Positions 10,648 to 22,525 of a DNA stretch of 28,457 nt are shown one piece after another (position 1 is the first letter of the stretch; the number at the start of each line of letters is the position of its first letter). Where the stretch lies: assembly GCA_022560025.1 (NCBI GenBank), contig JAFISE010000272.1, positions 2,918 through 31,374 on the forward strand, in the 5' to 3' direction. The notes below the pieces were generated by a model. It was not told where the DNA came from, did not search any database, and saw nothing but the letters and a program-made list of their open reading frames with translations. Source of the stretch: Stagonosporopsis chrysanthemi (taxonomy: Eukaryota; Ascomycota; Dothideomycetes; Pleosporales; Didymellaceae). Both the position numbers and the translations under genes were made by a program.

Positions 10648-11810
10648 AGCGAGACAAGCTGACGACCGGAGAGTGTAATCTCCAGCAGTTCGATCTGGGC
10701 ACATAAAAATTGACAATAAAGGAAGAGAGGGATAGTGTTCAAGGGCTTGTGACACTACAAAGTAGAAGAATCAGGAGTGACGAGGAAGCTTCGTTCAATT
10801 GGCCGACCACTGCCAGGAACTTGAGGGCATTCGATCCACCTCTGTTAGCTAGTTTCCACTAAACAAAGAAAAGCCCTTTCCATCGCCTACATAATGATGA
10901 ATTGTAGCCAATTTTGTATCAATCTACGCTGGGCTGTTTGTCGCTTGGTACGTTATTGTCACGATTTGGAGTCTCTCTTGCCTCATGGGCAACCCGCGCC
11001 TCACCTTTGGTGAGATGCGGCTCCCCATCCTTCACTAGCGCTGTTTACAGCTACCCGTGTATACATACTGTTCGTAGCTTCGCACAATACAACCTCAGTT
11101 CAATCCTCAATTCTTCCCGCACTGCTTGCACTCACTGCGACAGTTATAGTGGCGCGCACAGTATAACACGTTGAGTAAACATTCGTGCCAGCGATCGACC
11201 ATAAAGAAAGCATCTACCTGTTCCCTTACCCTTTCTACCCCAGACAGCTCAAGTGTGAGAGCAAAAGTGAGCAGTGGGCCGGCTACAGCGGATGTACTCT
11301 GGGTGCTGTGATAATCAATACCACAAGAAGGATCCCCTCCCGTCAGCGATCACGGATCGGGCCTGGCGATTAGGCTATGCGTGCAGCGCATCTTCTTCTT
11401 AGGTGTCAAGGCACAGTCCAATAGGGCACACATTATATTATGACTAGCTGCAGATTAGGGTAATTAACAACGAGGATGCTCTGGCGAGCATTCTACGCAA
11501 TGGAAGCAGCCGCGTAACATTTGTAAGGGGTTATCTGAGTAGTCATCAGACGGCTTAGCCGTATCAATGCGAAAAATTTGATCATCTAGGTGTTCGAAAA
11601 GCTGGCAGCATGACACTTGGACAGGCATAATTGCACAAAGTAGTCTTTTTTTAACATGTCCTGCAAGTGTACTGTTTAGTGTCTTCCAGACACTATCAGC
11701 CACTTGTTAGGGTTGTCTAGGTCAGAAATCGCAGGAAAAAGCAATGTTATTTGCTACAAAGGTGCATACCTGACGTAGTTACAGCACAGACACAGCATTC
11801 TCGTTCCTGG
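10648..11810. other. convergent intergenic region, no gene seen
   Basis: These 1.16 kb lie between the 3' ends of two convergent genes. Forward frames at 10914-11174 and 11185-11373 and a reverse frame at 11464-11703 have no family features, and the reverse frame has no ATG. The last could be a lost 3' exon of the gene that follows, but nothing proves it. Confidence 0.45.
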
Positions 11811-12891
11811 TTAAGCAGGTGGGGTACGCAAGATGATACATTTGCTGCTACCCAACACCTCCTCCACGAGCGGAACGCCCACAAGACTTTCGAAGTCTAC
11901 CTTTTCTTGATATAAAGTGGGCTCTCTTGTCCTGAAATCCACCATGCTGTCCCAGATCTTTGTTTTCATTCACTTCGGGAAGTGTTGTAAGAAGAATGCT
12001 CTTAACCTGGCCTTCGGAATGGACGACCTCAATGAGACGAAATGGTGTTTTCTGTCGTGGTCCAGGTTCGCTTGTCAATGGCACTTTGCTTGCCTGCAAT
12101 GGCGTGTGGACACTGCAGCCTGTATGATCTGTCCGGCAGCTTATTAACCATTGCTTTGCTTGCTTCAACACTGGCGTCTCATCGGTACGGTAACACGTAA
12201 GGGCTGTCGATGAAAGCGGTCGATAACGACCTGGACGAATCCAAACCTTTGAAACAGGTCCATGCTGTCGTCGTAGTATGATCTCATTTGGACTCATTTT
12301 GATTTCATACTGGTGCTGTCCCTTGTCGATATAGTCCCGAGGGTACAGTATGGAACAAAGATGACACCCTGCTTTGGCCGAAAGCTGCAGTGCAGACATT
12401 TGGTCATAATGTTTCGCCAAAAGATGCTTCTCTTCTTTCATTCCCTGATCGTCATCTGACCAGCGGGCGTTGACGTTGCATATGAAGTCTTGTGCCATAG
12501 CCTGGCAGAGACTACAGAGACGGTACAGGCCAGCTACATTCATCTGATCTCGCGTCAGAAACGTTGGCTCGGTGTCTTCCGGTACGACGCCATAGGTCTT
12601 CATTGCCAGCATTTCCATGCCCTCCATCAAGCGAATGGCGTCTTCGGGTACCTGCACGCGTTCGTATTGTGCATCATATGGATACCATGGTGCCGGTGTC
12701 GATGACGTAAAAAGAGCGCCGGTGATGTCCCTATCACCAGCACGCATGAGGAAGCCACCAATTTTGCTTCGCAAGCCTTGCGGGTGATCTTTGTCGGTTG
12801 GTTGGAGCATGTTTGAGTGAGGATGGAGGCGTCGAAAATAACGCTCCCCATTTACCCCAGGGCCTAGCCCGCGCAGCTCTAGTTCAGTCAT
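11811..12891 (-). CDS. HET-type protein front region without HET core; 3' end ambiguous
   Basis: The protein resembles the segment that precedes the HET (heterokaryon incompatibility) domain in many fungal proteins. It has a first Cys pair LCSLC (C126, C129), a second pair SAKAGCHLCSIL (C176, C179), then KQAKQWLISCRTDHTGCS (C252, C259) and FRLIEVV at 284-290. In typical family members the HET core starts about here, with an ALSYCWG-like motif. That core is absent. Two endings are possible. Unspliced, the frame stops at 11848 after 347 residues with a Gly/Arg-rich tail. If a 49 bp intron 12006-11958 (donor GTTAAG, acceptor AAAG) is removed, the frame continues to 11811, giving 343 residues with a more protein-like end (IWDSMVDFRTREPTLYQ...). 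The start ATG at 12891 is followed by a poorly conserved acidic/basic stretch of about 115 residues. Whether it acts in self/nonself recognition is unknown. Confidence 0.65.
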
Positions 12892-13122
12892 CGCGATTGG
12901 AGAACAAAAAGCTCCCGTGTATTACGGTTGGCACTGAAGATTGAAGAGGGAGGTGCCGATGCTCATCTGACGCCCGGGAGCGGTGACCTTGGCGCTTCCA
13001 GTACCCCCACGTCAGGGGAGCACAGCCTCAACCTACTGATAACACATCACAGCCACTTAGTGTGTTCGTTGACGCAGGAGGAAAGCGAGATCAGAATTGA
13101 GCTTCTGAGGCATTATCTGGTC
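12892..13122. promoter_or_regulatory. short intergenic region upstream of the HET-like gene
   Basis: This 231-base gap lies between two minus-strand genes, from the 3' end of the SET gene to the start of the HET-like gene. It must hold the HET-like gene's promoter. No motif stands out. Confidence 0.4.
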
Positions 13123-13755
13123 CTATATTCTGTTCTGCTTTGTGTCCTTCTCATGCAACAGTTCCTTAATGTGTTCGCTCAACCAGTATTCGTCCAAGTC
13201 GCTCAAACTCATATCCTTTGCACCCTTGATCACCTTCTTGCATTGTCCACTCTTACACAGACAGTCGAAAGGCTGCGCCATACTCCACTCTGTGCTGGGG
13301 TAGAAGAAGGTCAGTTCATCGCCCTCCTTCAGCCCACCCTCGAGATCAGGATTGACCCGGACTTCCCAGCGTGCCATGTCGAAGATCAGCGTTGGCTCGC
13401 ACGAGTGGTTGATGTACACAAGGTCGCAGTTAAGCTCGATGTGCAGGTTCTTGCCCGCCTGAACGGACGAGTATGCCACAGTCGCGGGCGTCGGTGTTGT
13501 AATGCGTGCGAAGAGGGCGCCAGCGGGCAGGTCGACGAGCGAGTACGAAGCGCTCGCGTAGTTGCCGGAGCGTTTGTCGACACGCATTAATCGTGTGAGA
13601 TCCGGGTTCACCCAGGCTGGAATCTCATCGTGGGGTTTCGAGGCGCCGTTTGAGGAGGACGTGATGACGCTTTTTGTGGACGGCTTCAGCGGCGCCTGTT
13701 TGCCGTTGGGAGGAGCTGAGGCAGGGGCCGCGTTCAGTACAGCGGCGGGAGACAT
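13123..13755 (-). CDS. small SET-domain protein
   Basis: This is an intronless 210-residue protein. Residues 1-45 are Ala/Pro/Ser-rich and probably disordered. The SET core follows: a divergent N-half around 60-90 (DLPAGALFARI), then IELNCDLVYINHSCEPT with the hallmark NHSC at 116-119. Next comes GDELTFFYPSTEW with the conserved tyrosine at Y152, and a post-SET-like Cys group (FDCLCKSGQC; C165, C167, C172). SET proteins usually transfer methyl groups from S-adenosylmethionine to lysines on histones or other proteins. This compact form without pre-SET is frequent in ascomycetes and its substrates are mostly unknown. The ATG at 13755 is the first in frame. The gene precedes the HET-like gene on the same strand by 231 bases. 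Confidence 0.9.
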   Translation of the reverse strand: MSPAAVLNAAPASAPPNGKQAPLKPSTKSVITSSSNGASKPHDEIPAWVNPDLTRLMRVDKRSGNYASASYSLVDLPAGALFARITTPTPATVAYSSVQAGKNLHIELNCDLVYINHSCEPTLIFDMARWEVRVNPDLEGGLKEGDELTFFYPSTEWSMAQPFDCLCKSGQCKKVIKGAKDMSLSDLDEYWLSEHIKELLHEKDTKQNRI

Positions 13756-14433
13756 TATATGATATACTGCAGTGAAGTGGTACCTGGAAAGGTTGAGAGG
13801 ACGATGTTTGCAGGAGCGGAGCTGTTGCTTTTAGCATTACTGATTCAAGCCGCAGTTCCGTTCCTGCCACGTCTCGTCACTCGGAGGAAGTCAGGCCCAC
13901 TACAACCCGCATCTCGAGCTTGTTTGTGGGGGCAGTGGGTAGCTCCATGTCGCCGAAGGACGCGCTTTGTCAACTCAAACGGTACATCCGAGGTGCTAGG
14001 TGCCTAGGGAATCGTTCGATTCACGAGCCGGAGGGCCGTGGGGACGTGGCAGATGGAATTCGGCCCTGGCATCTCCGCGCCATATTGCGCCTGTTAGGAA
14101 ACAAGTGGTGAGCATATGACAGGCGCGGCAAATTGAACTGCCAGGCACCGTGACGTGCAGTGACGGAGCTGTGTCCGGTCGTGGGATGTTGTGACCTCGG
14201 CAGCAATGTGCACATTAACTAAGCCAAATCTGGTAAGGGCCAGATGGAAGAATGAGGGGCATGTGACAGTCAATCAAGGAAGCCTTGTTCGACGTAAAGC
14301 ATCAACGACCAAAAGGCGACCAGCCTTATTATAGATTGAATTATTCAGTTCTTCCATGTCGTGTAATGTTGTAATGGTGTGGGTGAACGTTCAGCATGCA
14401 CTTGTCCGCGTTCCAGCTTGGGATCACCCATTC
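13756..14433. other. intergenic, no gene seen
   Basis: This 678-base interval lies between the start of the SET gene and the 3' end of the permease gene, both on the minus strand. It should carry the SET gene promoter. Only short unconvincing frames are present. Confidence 0.5.
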
Positions 14434-16187
14434 TTACTTGTCGGTTTGGGCGACCTCCTCAGATCCCACATTCCCCAAGCCCATTTGGCTTGTATCGTAT
14501 TCGTTCGAACTCAGATACTCCCTAAATTTGACATCTTCTTGATCGATGGTGTCTTGACCAATCGGGGGTAGCAGCAACACCAGACCTGCAGCAAGGAATG
14601 CCAGAGCACTCGCAACGAAGAACGGGTTGCGTCCCTTCGCAATCTCGTCGTCGCCGGCAGCATCCCTAATCGCTTGAAGCGCATATGATCCAGCAAAGGC
14701 ACCAATTTTGCCCATTGCAGCCGCTATACCGTAGTATTGGCCTCTGATACCCGTCGCGCACGTCTTTGAAGCTATTAGACCGATGTTGTCGCCAGGACCG
14801 AATTCTCCAAAAGCAAGGAAGACCCCATACACGACCACAAACCCGGCAACATTTCCTGGCTTGCTCAACCACGGATAGCATCCTGCCATAATAAAGCCGA
14901 TCACACCCTGCAGCATAACGCCGATGAATAATGTCTTTTTGGGACCCATCGAGGGTAGATCGGCTACAAACGCTCCAGCCAGAGCACCCGGCGTGTAGAA
15001 AAAGTTGAGCAAAATGTTCCAAGCCAGGCTTTTCCACAGTGGATAGTCCTCGCCAAGAAGGTTCGCAAGGATCGAGCTACCGTAGATGCCGAAAGAATAT
15101 GCGCTGAAGTCGTAGATAAACCAGATGATGCTCACGATGGAAAGGCGAAACCAGTAAAATCTGGCCACTAATAGCCACGGCGTTTTGGCTTTCGCCATGG
15201 ATTCCCGCTTGAAGGCTTCGGGCTCCTGTAGCTTCAGACGCAGGTAGAGGAGAGACAGAGGTGGAATGATGCCGATGCCGAGACAAACACGCCAGGCAAC
15301 CCGTAGATGATCCTCACCGGTAACGAGAACGACAATAGTTGCAACAATAGCGGCCACTAAGAATGCCAGGTCAATCTGGACGTTCGTGAACAAAATGAAC
15401 CATTTGTTGCGGCTGCCAGATTTGAGTTCGCCAGTCGATTCTGCACAACCTACAGATCCGGCTGGGTATTCGCCACCAATGCCTAAGACATGCGTCAAAC
15501 AATGTTTCCCATACCCAATGACGCTGATAGGGACAGTGCTACGACTTACCAATACCCAAGAAGAAACGATACGCAACCAGAGCAGCGAGCAAGCCTGAAG
15601 GACTGCCGCCTGCGCCATAGGATCCTGTGCCAAGCGCAGCAAAGAGAATGATGATGATTGTCGATACGAAGAGCGACCACTTTCGTGAGTAATGATCGGA
15701 GGTATATCCGAAAAACAACATCCCAAGAACAGTCTGAAAACTTACATCAGCTCCTGATATTTGTTCAACGGTTGGGTCCGGCGGTGGCTTACTCCTGCAA
15801 AGGTAATGCTAGCAACGTTTGCTTGTGCGGAGGAATTCGCATACGCATCAGGATAGATCTTGGCGAGCATGGTGTTGACGGGACCGATGATCTGCAAAGC
15901 TTGTCAGCAAATCCTACATACTCAGTCGCAGGAGGCGGGTGGTCGCATAGGTAAAGAGTCGCTATGGATGTAATGCGTGGCCAGACAGTGTCGCGTTGGA
16001 AAGTGTCGCATTGGACTTGCCGTACGTTGTTGAGATAACCATCACTGAATAGTCCAGCGCCGCATGCAACCACTGGCCAAAGACTTTCCCATTTGCCCTT
16101 CTCGACGTTTGCAACGCTGGTGTGCCTTTCGCCACCTTCGTTGCTCGAATCTCGGAATTTGGAAGACGCTTCCTTTGCTGAAGCCAT
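14434..16187 (-). CDS. MFS permease, phosphate/glycerophosphoinositol (Git1/Pho84) type
   Basis: Exons are 16187-16026, 15891-15793, 15733-15550 and 15482-14434. Introns are 134, 59 and 67 bp, with donors GTACGG, GTAAGC and GTAAGT and acceptors GCAG, TCAG and TTAG. The spliced protein is 497 residues with about 12 membrane helices. A cytosolic N-terminus is followed by a first helix (VVACGAGLFSDGYLNN). MFS motif A then appears as GYTSDHYSRKW (about 96-106, D100), followed by the family signature LGIGIGGEYPAGSVG (about 146-160), rebuilt exactly by removing intron 3. Other marks are NKWFILFTNVQID, AWRVCLGIGIIPP and EFGPGDNIGLI. Relatives in yeasts import glycerophosphoinositol, glycerophosphocholine or inorganic phosphate with protons across the plasma membrane. 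The overall pattern is nearer to Git1 than to Pho84, but substrate cannot be read from sequence. All four exons are in frame with no disabling change. Confidence 0.93.
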
Positions 16188-19083
16188 CACGTGGAGTATT
16201 GCGGGGTGTAGGTATTGTCTTGTCAGATTCAGATGCACAGTATGTAAAGCTATGTGTGGTGAGTTGGAAGCTGGCGCAAATGTGGAATTGTGTGAAGTAG
16301 AGCCGCAACGAGACTGAGGAACGAGGGTCATGACCAACCTTTTATGCGAGTGCAAAAGTCGGTTCCTCGCGTTTGGTTCGTTGCTCCAGTCCCGCATTCG
16401 TGGCACACAAAAAAAGTTGAGCGTGTGATCCCCACTTCCACTCTCTCCAACTCCCTCAACGGGCATCGCGCTTTCTTTCTTAAAGGCAGCCAGTGAGAGC
16501 GCAAGGAAAATGTTTTAAGAGGCGGCAGGCCATGAGAGCTAACGCTTGGATCGGAAATATGTCGTGTGCACAAGCACATGTCCGACGGGAATATCGAATA
16601 ACACGAACAGTGTTGCCATCCTTTGATTTACTCCAAGCTGCAGCCTTACGCAGACCTTTGCAGGTGCAGTATGTGTCTCGTAAGCGTTTGCAGGATCTTA
16701 TCAGCGTAGGAAGGCAAATCAGGCGTGCCACGTAGTGTCAGTTTCGACGTTCACGATCAAGCTTTCAAACAAGCAGGTAAGGACTCCTCCAAGCATCAGC
16801 GGCGTTGAGAACGCTAACCATGTTCGGTGCCGCCCGGGGTATCCGGCAGGACTTACTCGATAATAGCTTAAGAGAGTCTTGTTGATGCAAGACCAGTATC
16901 TGAGTCCTCTAGGCCTTCGCACTAGCTTAACCCAAGCTTCGTAATCTGGCCCTGGGTGCCTGGTATAGAAGCTTCGATATCTTTGAATTATCCCCGAAGA
17001 CAGGCTGAACCTAGCGGGAGTTTCAATGAGTCATGACCTCTGTGTGCAGACCAGGCGCAGAGTCATGCGTGTTTGTTCTTTTGCAAAACGAGACGGCAGT
17101 CTCAATTTTGGGGGTGATCGGTCGGAACATTCGTAAATTAGGGATCTCGCAGATCGTTTCTTTCTCCACACAATTCTCGCGAACAAGCATCTTATCTCAG
17201 GCGATAATGACGTTTAAACAGCTGATCCATACAGATTTGCCGGTCTCACGTGACTGAAGTTCTTCCAAGCACTGTATGCCACTGGCAATTTGAGCTCCGC
17301 AATAACGAACCTGATCTGCAAGATTTACGGGAGTGCAAAGTCAATCTACACGCGACTTGAAGCAAGACCCAGGCTTCCCAGCAACTTTCTGCTGTACAAA
17401 TTGTGGTCTATTTCCGCGAATTAACCGAGCGGAACTCTGGAAGTGGATACGTTAGATGGGCCAGAGTGCGGTCCGTCTACGGAAGGCAAGAATTCTATCG
17501 GACCTTATTCGGCTGCGAGCCGAATAACCGCTCCCTACTTAATAGTATAGCAGTGAGAGATGTCTTGCAATTGAAGTCGTTGGGTTCGACCGTTCGACCT
17601 GGCAAGCGTTGCTGGCTGTCGCGTCGTACCTGCCCGCGACACGCGCGCAAATCTATGTTCTGTTGTAGGCTCTCACCCGAGCATGATCATCGAGAAAAAG
17701 CACTTTCGTTGCGCCCCAGCCTCCTGTCGTGCACGATGCACTTCATCTTTCGCCCCACAAAAGAAGAGGAGCAGTCGTACATACACGAACCTTGTGATTC
17801 ACGATTCAAGCTCGCGACACCTACCACAAACCCCCGTGCAACGGCGCATGGTATCCGCAGGGGGTCATAAAGGATAATGTCTATACCACCCTTGTTGTTG
17901 CTCGCCTGCGGAGCCATACCGGGTATCCGCAGAAATAAAGTGCGCTGACGGGAGTGGGCCAGACGTCTGATTCGAGCCCCGCTCATACGATACGTCGCAC
18001 AACCACACTTAATGGCCACCAGTCCACAGGCCATCGCACTGTAACGCCATGCTGTTGCAGCACTCTGTCGTAGGAGAGCATCTCCTGGGCTCGCGTTCGC
18101 GTCCTCCCACGTCTGGGGAATAACATGATCTTGGACCCCGCTGACTGTGTCGGCCCTTCAAGGTTGGCATCCTTTCCATCGGGTGCGCAGGAGCGCACTA
18201 TCGGCCAACACTTGTGAAGGGCAGGGCTGAGAGTGGCAGACTGTCATGATCAATGGAGAGACGCAATTTACCCTCATTTACTTGCCGTGACATACACGGT
18301 TCTGCTCACAAAGTTGCGGGAGCGGTTTTGACGAGGATCAGGCCTCTCAGCGGGAGAGCTCCGCGGGGGACTATTGTTCAGTCCGCTCGTCGCTAACGAC
18401 TGAACGTGTTTAACCAACACCAAGTGTCCAGCGCACGTTCAGAGTCAACAACGCACGCGATTGCAGCTGTGCTAACCACATTGGGTTGGCGATCAAACAG
18501 CCATTCATTATTGCCGCCGACGCTCGCCTAGATACTGTTGGTCCTGCCGTTGTACATATTTCAAGCCTTAGAGCAGTGGCCACCAGACTGCTTCGAGAGA
18601 TCGCGCTCCTACGGTGTGCGAACTGTGCTTTTCGGGGTCCGAAGGTCATCCTATAATCCAACAGTGTGGCACGTCCCCGCCTCTCGCATCCTCAAGAGGC
18701 TAGCCTAAGCAGGAGAGCCCTGCATCATAGCACCACTAAAACCGCTATCGGTACATGCAGGGTAGTTTGACCCTTGGACATGACGGGGCATCGTTCGATG
18801 CTAAGAGATTAGGAGATTCCGCTCGCCATTGTTGATCGTTGTTGTAGTCTCTATTCTTATAGCACTCCAGGATTGCCCAATCCTTTGACACTTGCTGTCA
18901 GCCTTGACTAACCTCATTATCGTGACAAACTACAGTCTACCCCTGCAGACTAAACGGCGGGACGCTTGAGGCACAACCTACACCGACCATATATTGGGGA
19001 CCTCTGACGACTTTGACGATTCCGATACATCGACAGAGATCGAATGCGCCGCACAGCAGTGGTCATCGACCTCTTCTGCGAGC
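16188..19083. other. 2.9 kb gene-free divergent region
   Basis: The region separates the divergent permease and rhodopsin-like genes. I find no supported gene on either strand; frames such as 17403-17870 (+) have no start context or family marks. An 11-base word (GGTATCCGCAG) occurs at 17850 and 17922. One TCACGTGA palindrome is at 17246-17253 and a CACGTG touches the permease start codon (16188-16193). No tRNA or transposon ends were recognised. Confidence 0.5.
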
Positions 19084-20653
19084 ATGACCTTTCCGCCAGT
19101 GGACGCAAGGAATGACCCCAGCAATGCACACCTTCCTTTGGTGAACCAACCAGAAACCATTCTGGGGACTACGATCACCTTTTTGGTAGGTTTCCATTAT
19201 GTCCACCTGTCAATACCTCCTACTTACTTATAACGCTAGTCGCTTGCTGTTCTGGCAGCAAGCCTGCGGTTGTGGAGTCGTTTTCGGGATCATCTTTGGG
19301 GCTGGGACGATGCTTTTGTCTTCCTTTCTGCTGTCGCTAGTCTTGCTGGCGACAGCGTAGTTTGCATGAGTAAGTAAAGCATCTCTTTACACCAGCTCGT
19401 ACCCTGATACCCATCTAGTGCCGTACAATGGATTTGGCCTCCACTTCTTTACCCTCAGTGCCAGCGACCAAGAAGCGTACTTCAAGGCAAGTAATTTCTC
19501 AAGCGGCATTGATTATATCTGCGTAATGCTGACGATCTGGCAGCAAGTTTGGGTAAGCAACAGCATTTACTGCGCCAGCACGACATTCATCAAGCTCGCC
19601 ATTCTCTTCCAATACAGGCGCCTTTTCGCCGAAGCTGCGACTTCTACCACCTCACCAAGATACAAACTGGCATGGAGATGCATTTGGTCTGTAATTGCCA
19701 TCTCTGCTATATGGGGTCTCTGCTTTTTTCTCCTTGCACTCTTTCCCTGCCGACCTATTGCCAAGAATTGGAATGCTTCGCTAGAAGGCAAATGCATAGG
19801 ATGGGGCGCTAAAGAGCCGGATAAACTCTTCCCCATGTTCGTAACACACGCTACAACGAATATGGTCATCGACTTTATTGTCCTGCTACTGCCCGCGCCA
19901 TTTCTTGGACTCCTCCGAATCAAAGGCAAGAGTAGGACAGGGCTTATCGCTCTCTTTGCCATGGGCGCGGCGTAAGTATCCCAAGGAATGTTATCTACAC
20001 AACGCTAATGCCATTGTAGTGCCGCCGTAATCTCTGTTGGCCGCGTGGTTTCCTTCTGTATCAACCGTGCCGGCACCTTTCCCACCGTCGACGTGACTTA
20101 CTACGCACCCGTCGTATACATCTTCAGCGTGCTCGAAGTCAATATCGCCATCATATGTGCATCCATACCCATCTTCTGGCCGATGATCAGCTCGCTCGCC
20201 GCGAACAAGATCTTCGTTGTCAACGAGATTGTCGTCCATGTTGAAGAGTATCCCAAGAGCAGCTTCGACGGCGAACCAGGCATCGGCCTCGCAGAACAAG
20301 CAGCGTTCAAGTCACCCCCCGAATCACCTGCAGTTCCGAAATCACAGCATTCAAGGCGGCTCAGCGTCATGGGGCGAACATTCGACCACAACAGCAGCCA
20401 TGACCCAGTCACGCGATCGAAGCACAGGAGCAAAGACAGCATCGCATCCTCCCTGGGCCAGACCTTCTCCAGAATCGAACACCCAACCCGCTCGAGCCAG
20501 GAGTCGCAGCGCGATCTGAACAACACAATCACGCAGGAGCTTGGCAGTTCGACTAAGAGCGATTACGAGTGGTTCGCCGATCTCGACAAAGACAGCATAG
20601 GTAAGCGAACAACGACACGGATCGAGTCGGGGAAGGATCCGTTCAAGTCGTAA
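19084..20653 (+). CDS. fungal rhodopsin-like seven-helix membrane protein (PTH11-related type)
   Basis: Exons are 19084-19185, 19240-19369, 19419-19971 and 20020-20653. Introns are 54, 49 and 48 bp (donors GTAGGT, GTAAGT, GTAAGT; acceptors CTAG, CTAG, GTAG), giving 472 residues. The start at 19084 is the only ATG upstream in frame and leaves a short extracellular N-terminus (MTFPPVDARN...). Family marks are the first helix running into LRLWSRFRDHLWGWDDAFVF (the R.YSRF...GWDD motif, about 43-62), TFIKLAILFQYRRLF, WGLCFFLLALFPCRPIAKNW, NMVIDFIVLLLPAPFL, and IFSVLEVNIAIICASIPIFWP. A hydrophilic Ser-rich tail of about 150 residues is cytosolic and contains many potential phosphorylation sites. 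The fungal rhodopsin-like/PTH11 group is large; a few members are GPCR-like receptors for surface cues, most are unstudied. No disabling mutation is seen. Confidence 0.92.
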
Positions 20654-22525
20654 TTTCAACCTGTAGAAGATTTGTGCTTATTGTTGGATACCCCTTGTTG
20701 TTCTGTTTTTGTTGTTCTGCCCCTTGATGGGTGCGTAGGAAATGTTACATGACTCGTTCTTCCTTCATCTATTCGCATTACACACATGACACGTCGTTTC
20801 TTCTCCAGTCAAGCAGTGCTTGCCATCTATACTTCTCAAGTCCATCTTACCGCGGCCCTTAGGTGATGCTCTTCATAACTCGATCTACATGTGCCATTTT
20901 ACCACTGGAGCCCCCCGTCCCCCCCTCCCGGCACATAAATACATACACAGCACAGAACTGGAACTGCGAACCTGTGGTGGCAACAGTTCTTCTCTTCCAA
21001 GTACAATGGTTGTTGAAATGTGCGGACCCCCTTAAGTTCAGTACGCTAGACTGAATCTTACTACTGATTGGTTGCAAGCTGTGGTCAGCCAATCAGGAGC
21101 AGCCTTTGACTTAGTGTACCAGATCAGGGAGGGTGCATACATTTCGACAAGCATCGATACCGCGCTGTGGTCACAGCAAGCCACTGTCGTGCTTGCCCTT
21201 TGCTAAGACACGGTGTGGGTCTGCACTAACACACAGCACTTGGAACGTAGCACCTATAGCACAGCGGGTATACTACCGCGCCTCAACCTCAAAGCTGTGG
21301 AAAGACGATGATCTTGTTTCTTTGAGCACTATATGTTATACGGCATACAGCAACTGCGGACAGCGGCAAGGAGGTGTGTGGTACGAGAGCACATATCCGT
21401 GATGTGGGGCCAGCGTAGGATTTGGTAGTAATGCCGAATATTTACAGGTGGGTATGAAGGTGTGGGTGTATGTAAGATAGGGGCGGAGGGGGGGAGGGGG
21501 GGGGATATTAAAGGCTTGCGTACTACATAGTACAGTTAGTAAGCCATAGTACCGTGTAACGGCATCTCGATCGTCGCTCGGACGTTCCAGTGGGCATAAT
21601 GCGCCGAATCATGAATTTGTCGTGTAGGACGGGAAAGGCAGTGGCTTGCGATATATGTGCTCTATCCCTGGCTATGGTTCTGTTATCTGTAATTTGCAGG
21701 CTATATTTACAGGTAGGTTCTGAAACAGCGATAGACGCATTGCCAGGACGTATGTAGGATCATGCCCCACTGTTCCCCTCTGAATATGACGCCGATGATA
21801 GTGCCAATCCGTAGTCTAACGTTATACTGAGCCTTTGTTGATAAATTGGGGGTTTGATATGATGGTTTTGAGTGTAGGTGGTTGTTAGGTGACGTTGTCT
21901 AGGAAACGCACAATTCAGAGACAAAGAGAGGTACACTGCGCTGAATGCGAGGATGGGGTAAAGTTTGCGGCATTCCGCTTGAACTGTGCACCACATTTGT
22001 GCACACACGACTATTGTCTAAAACACCGCACATGAGAAATGATAAGCATGCAGATCCTTGATGGTGGATTTGAAGGACACCAATCCCACCAGGCTCGCGA
22101 CTCAGCGAATCTGTGTTTGCCCAGTTGTTCAAGAACACTACTAACCCGCAGGCCGACCAGCCCCGCTTTGGAGATTGTATGAGAGCTACTACCCGTATGT
22201 TACATGTTGACTGTATGCTTGACTGCCGAAATCGATCTCACTCGGACTTCTGATGGCCGCGGTGGCCACGCTCCGTGCAGATCTAAAACGCCAATGACGT
22301 CAGCTCTCAATAGATAGTAAGTGTCTGATTGAGGAAAAGAATATTGCACTTGGATCTGTTAGTATTAATCAGTCCCCCACTTGCGAAACAATCTTAAAGT
22401 CTTCTTTCTTGACAGAATGAAAATCAATAACATGAATACGGTACGCGGTTAAGCTCTTGGTGAAGCAAATAACTCTGTTCCAAACCTGCGCACTAGTAAA
22501 CCATAACAACCTTTGTTTAAAAGCC
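20654..22525. other. 1.9 kb gene-free region
   Basis: No supported coding frame is present. A G-rich patch lies at 21481-21504 (runs of 9 and 7 G broken by A). Frames near 21133-21402 and 21760-22138 have no family features. Confidence 0.5.

Noticed and set aside
10060..10755. 231-codon reverse open frame
   Set aside because: Antisense to the 2EXR gene; it is open because of that gene's codon usage.
12928..13590. 220-codon forward open frame
   Set aside because: It lies antisense over the SET-domain gene and the adjoining gap; the SET frame carries clear motifs and this one does not.
16188..16193. CACGTG next to the permease start codon, and TCACGTGA at 17246, as Pho4-type sites
   Set aside because: CACGTG also occurs at several unrelated places in the window (for example about 3186, 5300, 7165), near the number expected by chance; the one at the start codon is too close to act as a normal promoter site.
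17403..17870. 155-codon forward frame in the 2.9 kb gap
   Set aside because: No start context, no domain, basic residue mix typical of noncoding frames.
17960..17990. tRNA-like GATTCGAGCC word
   Set aside because: The flanking bases do not form a T-stem, and no acceptor or anticodon stem can be drawn around it.
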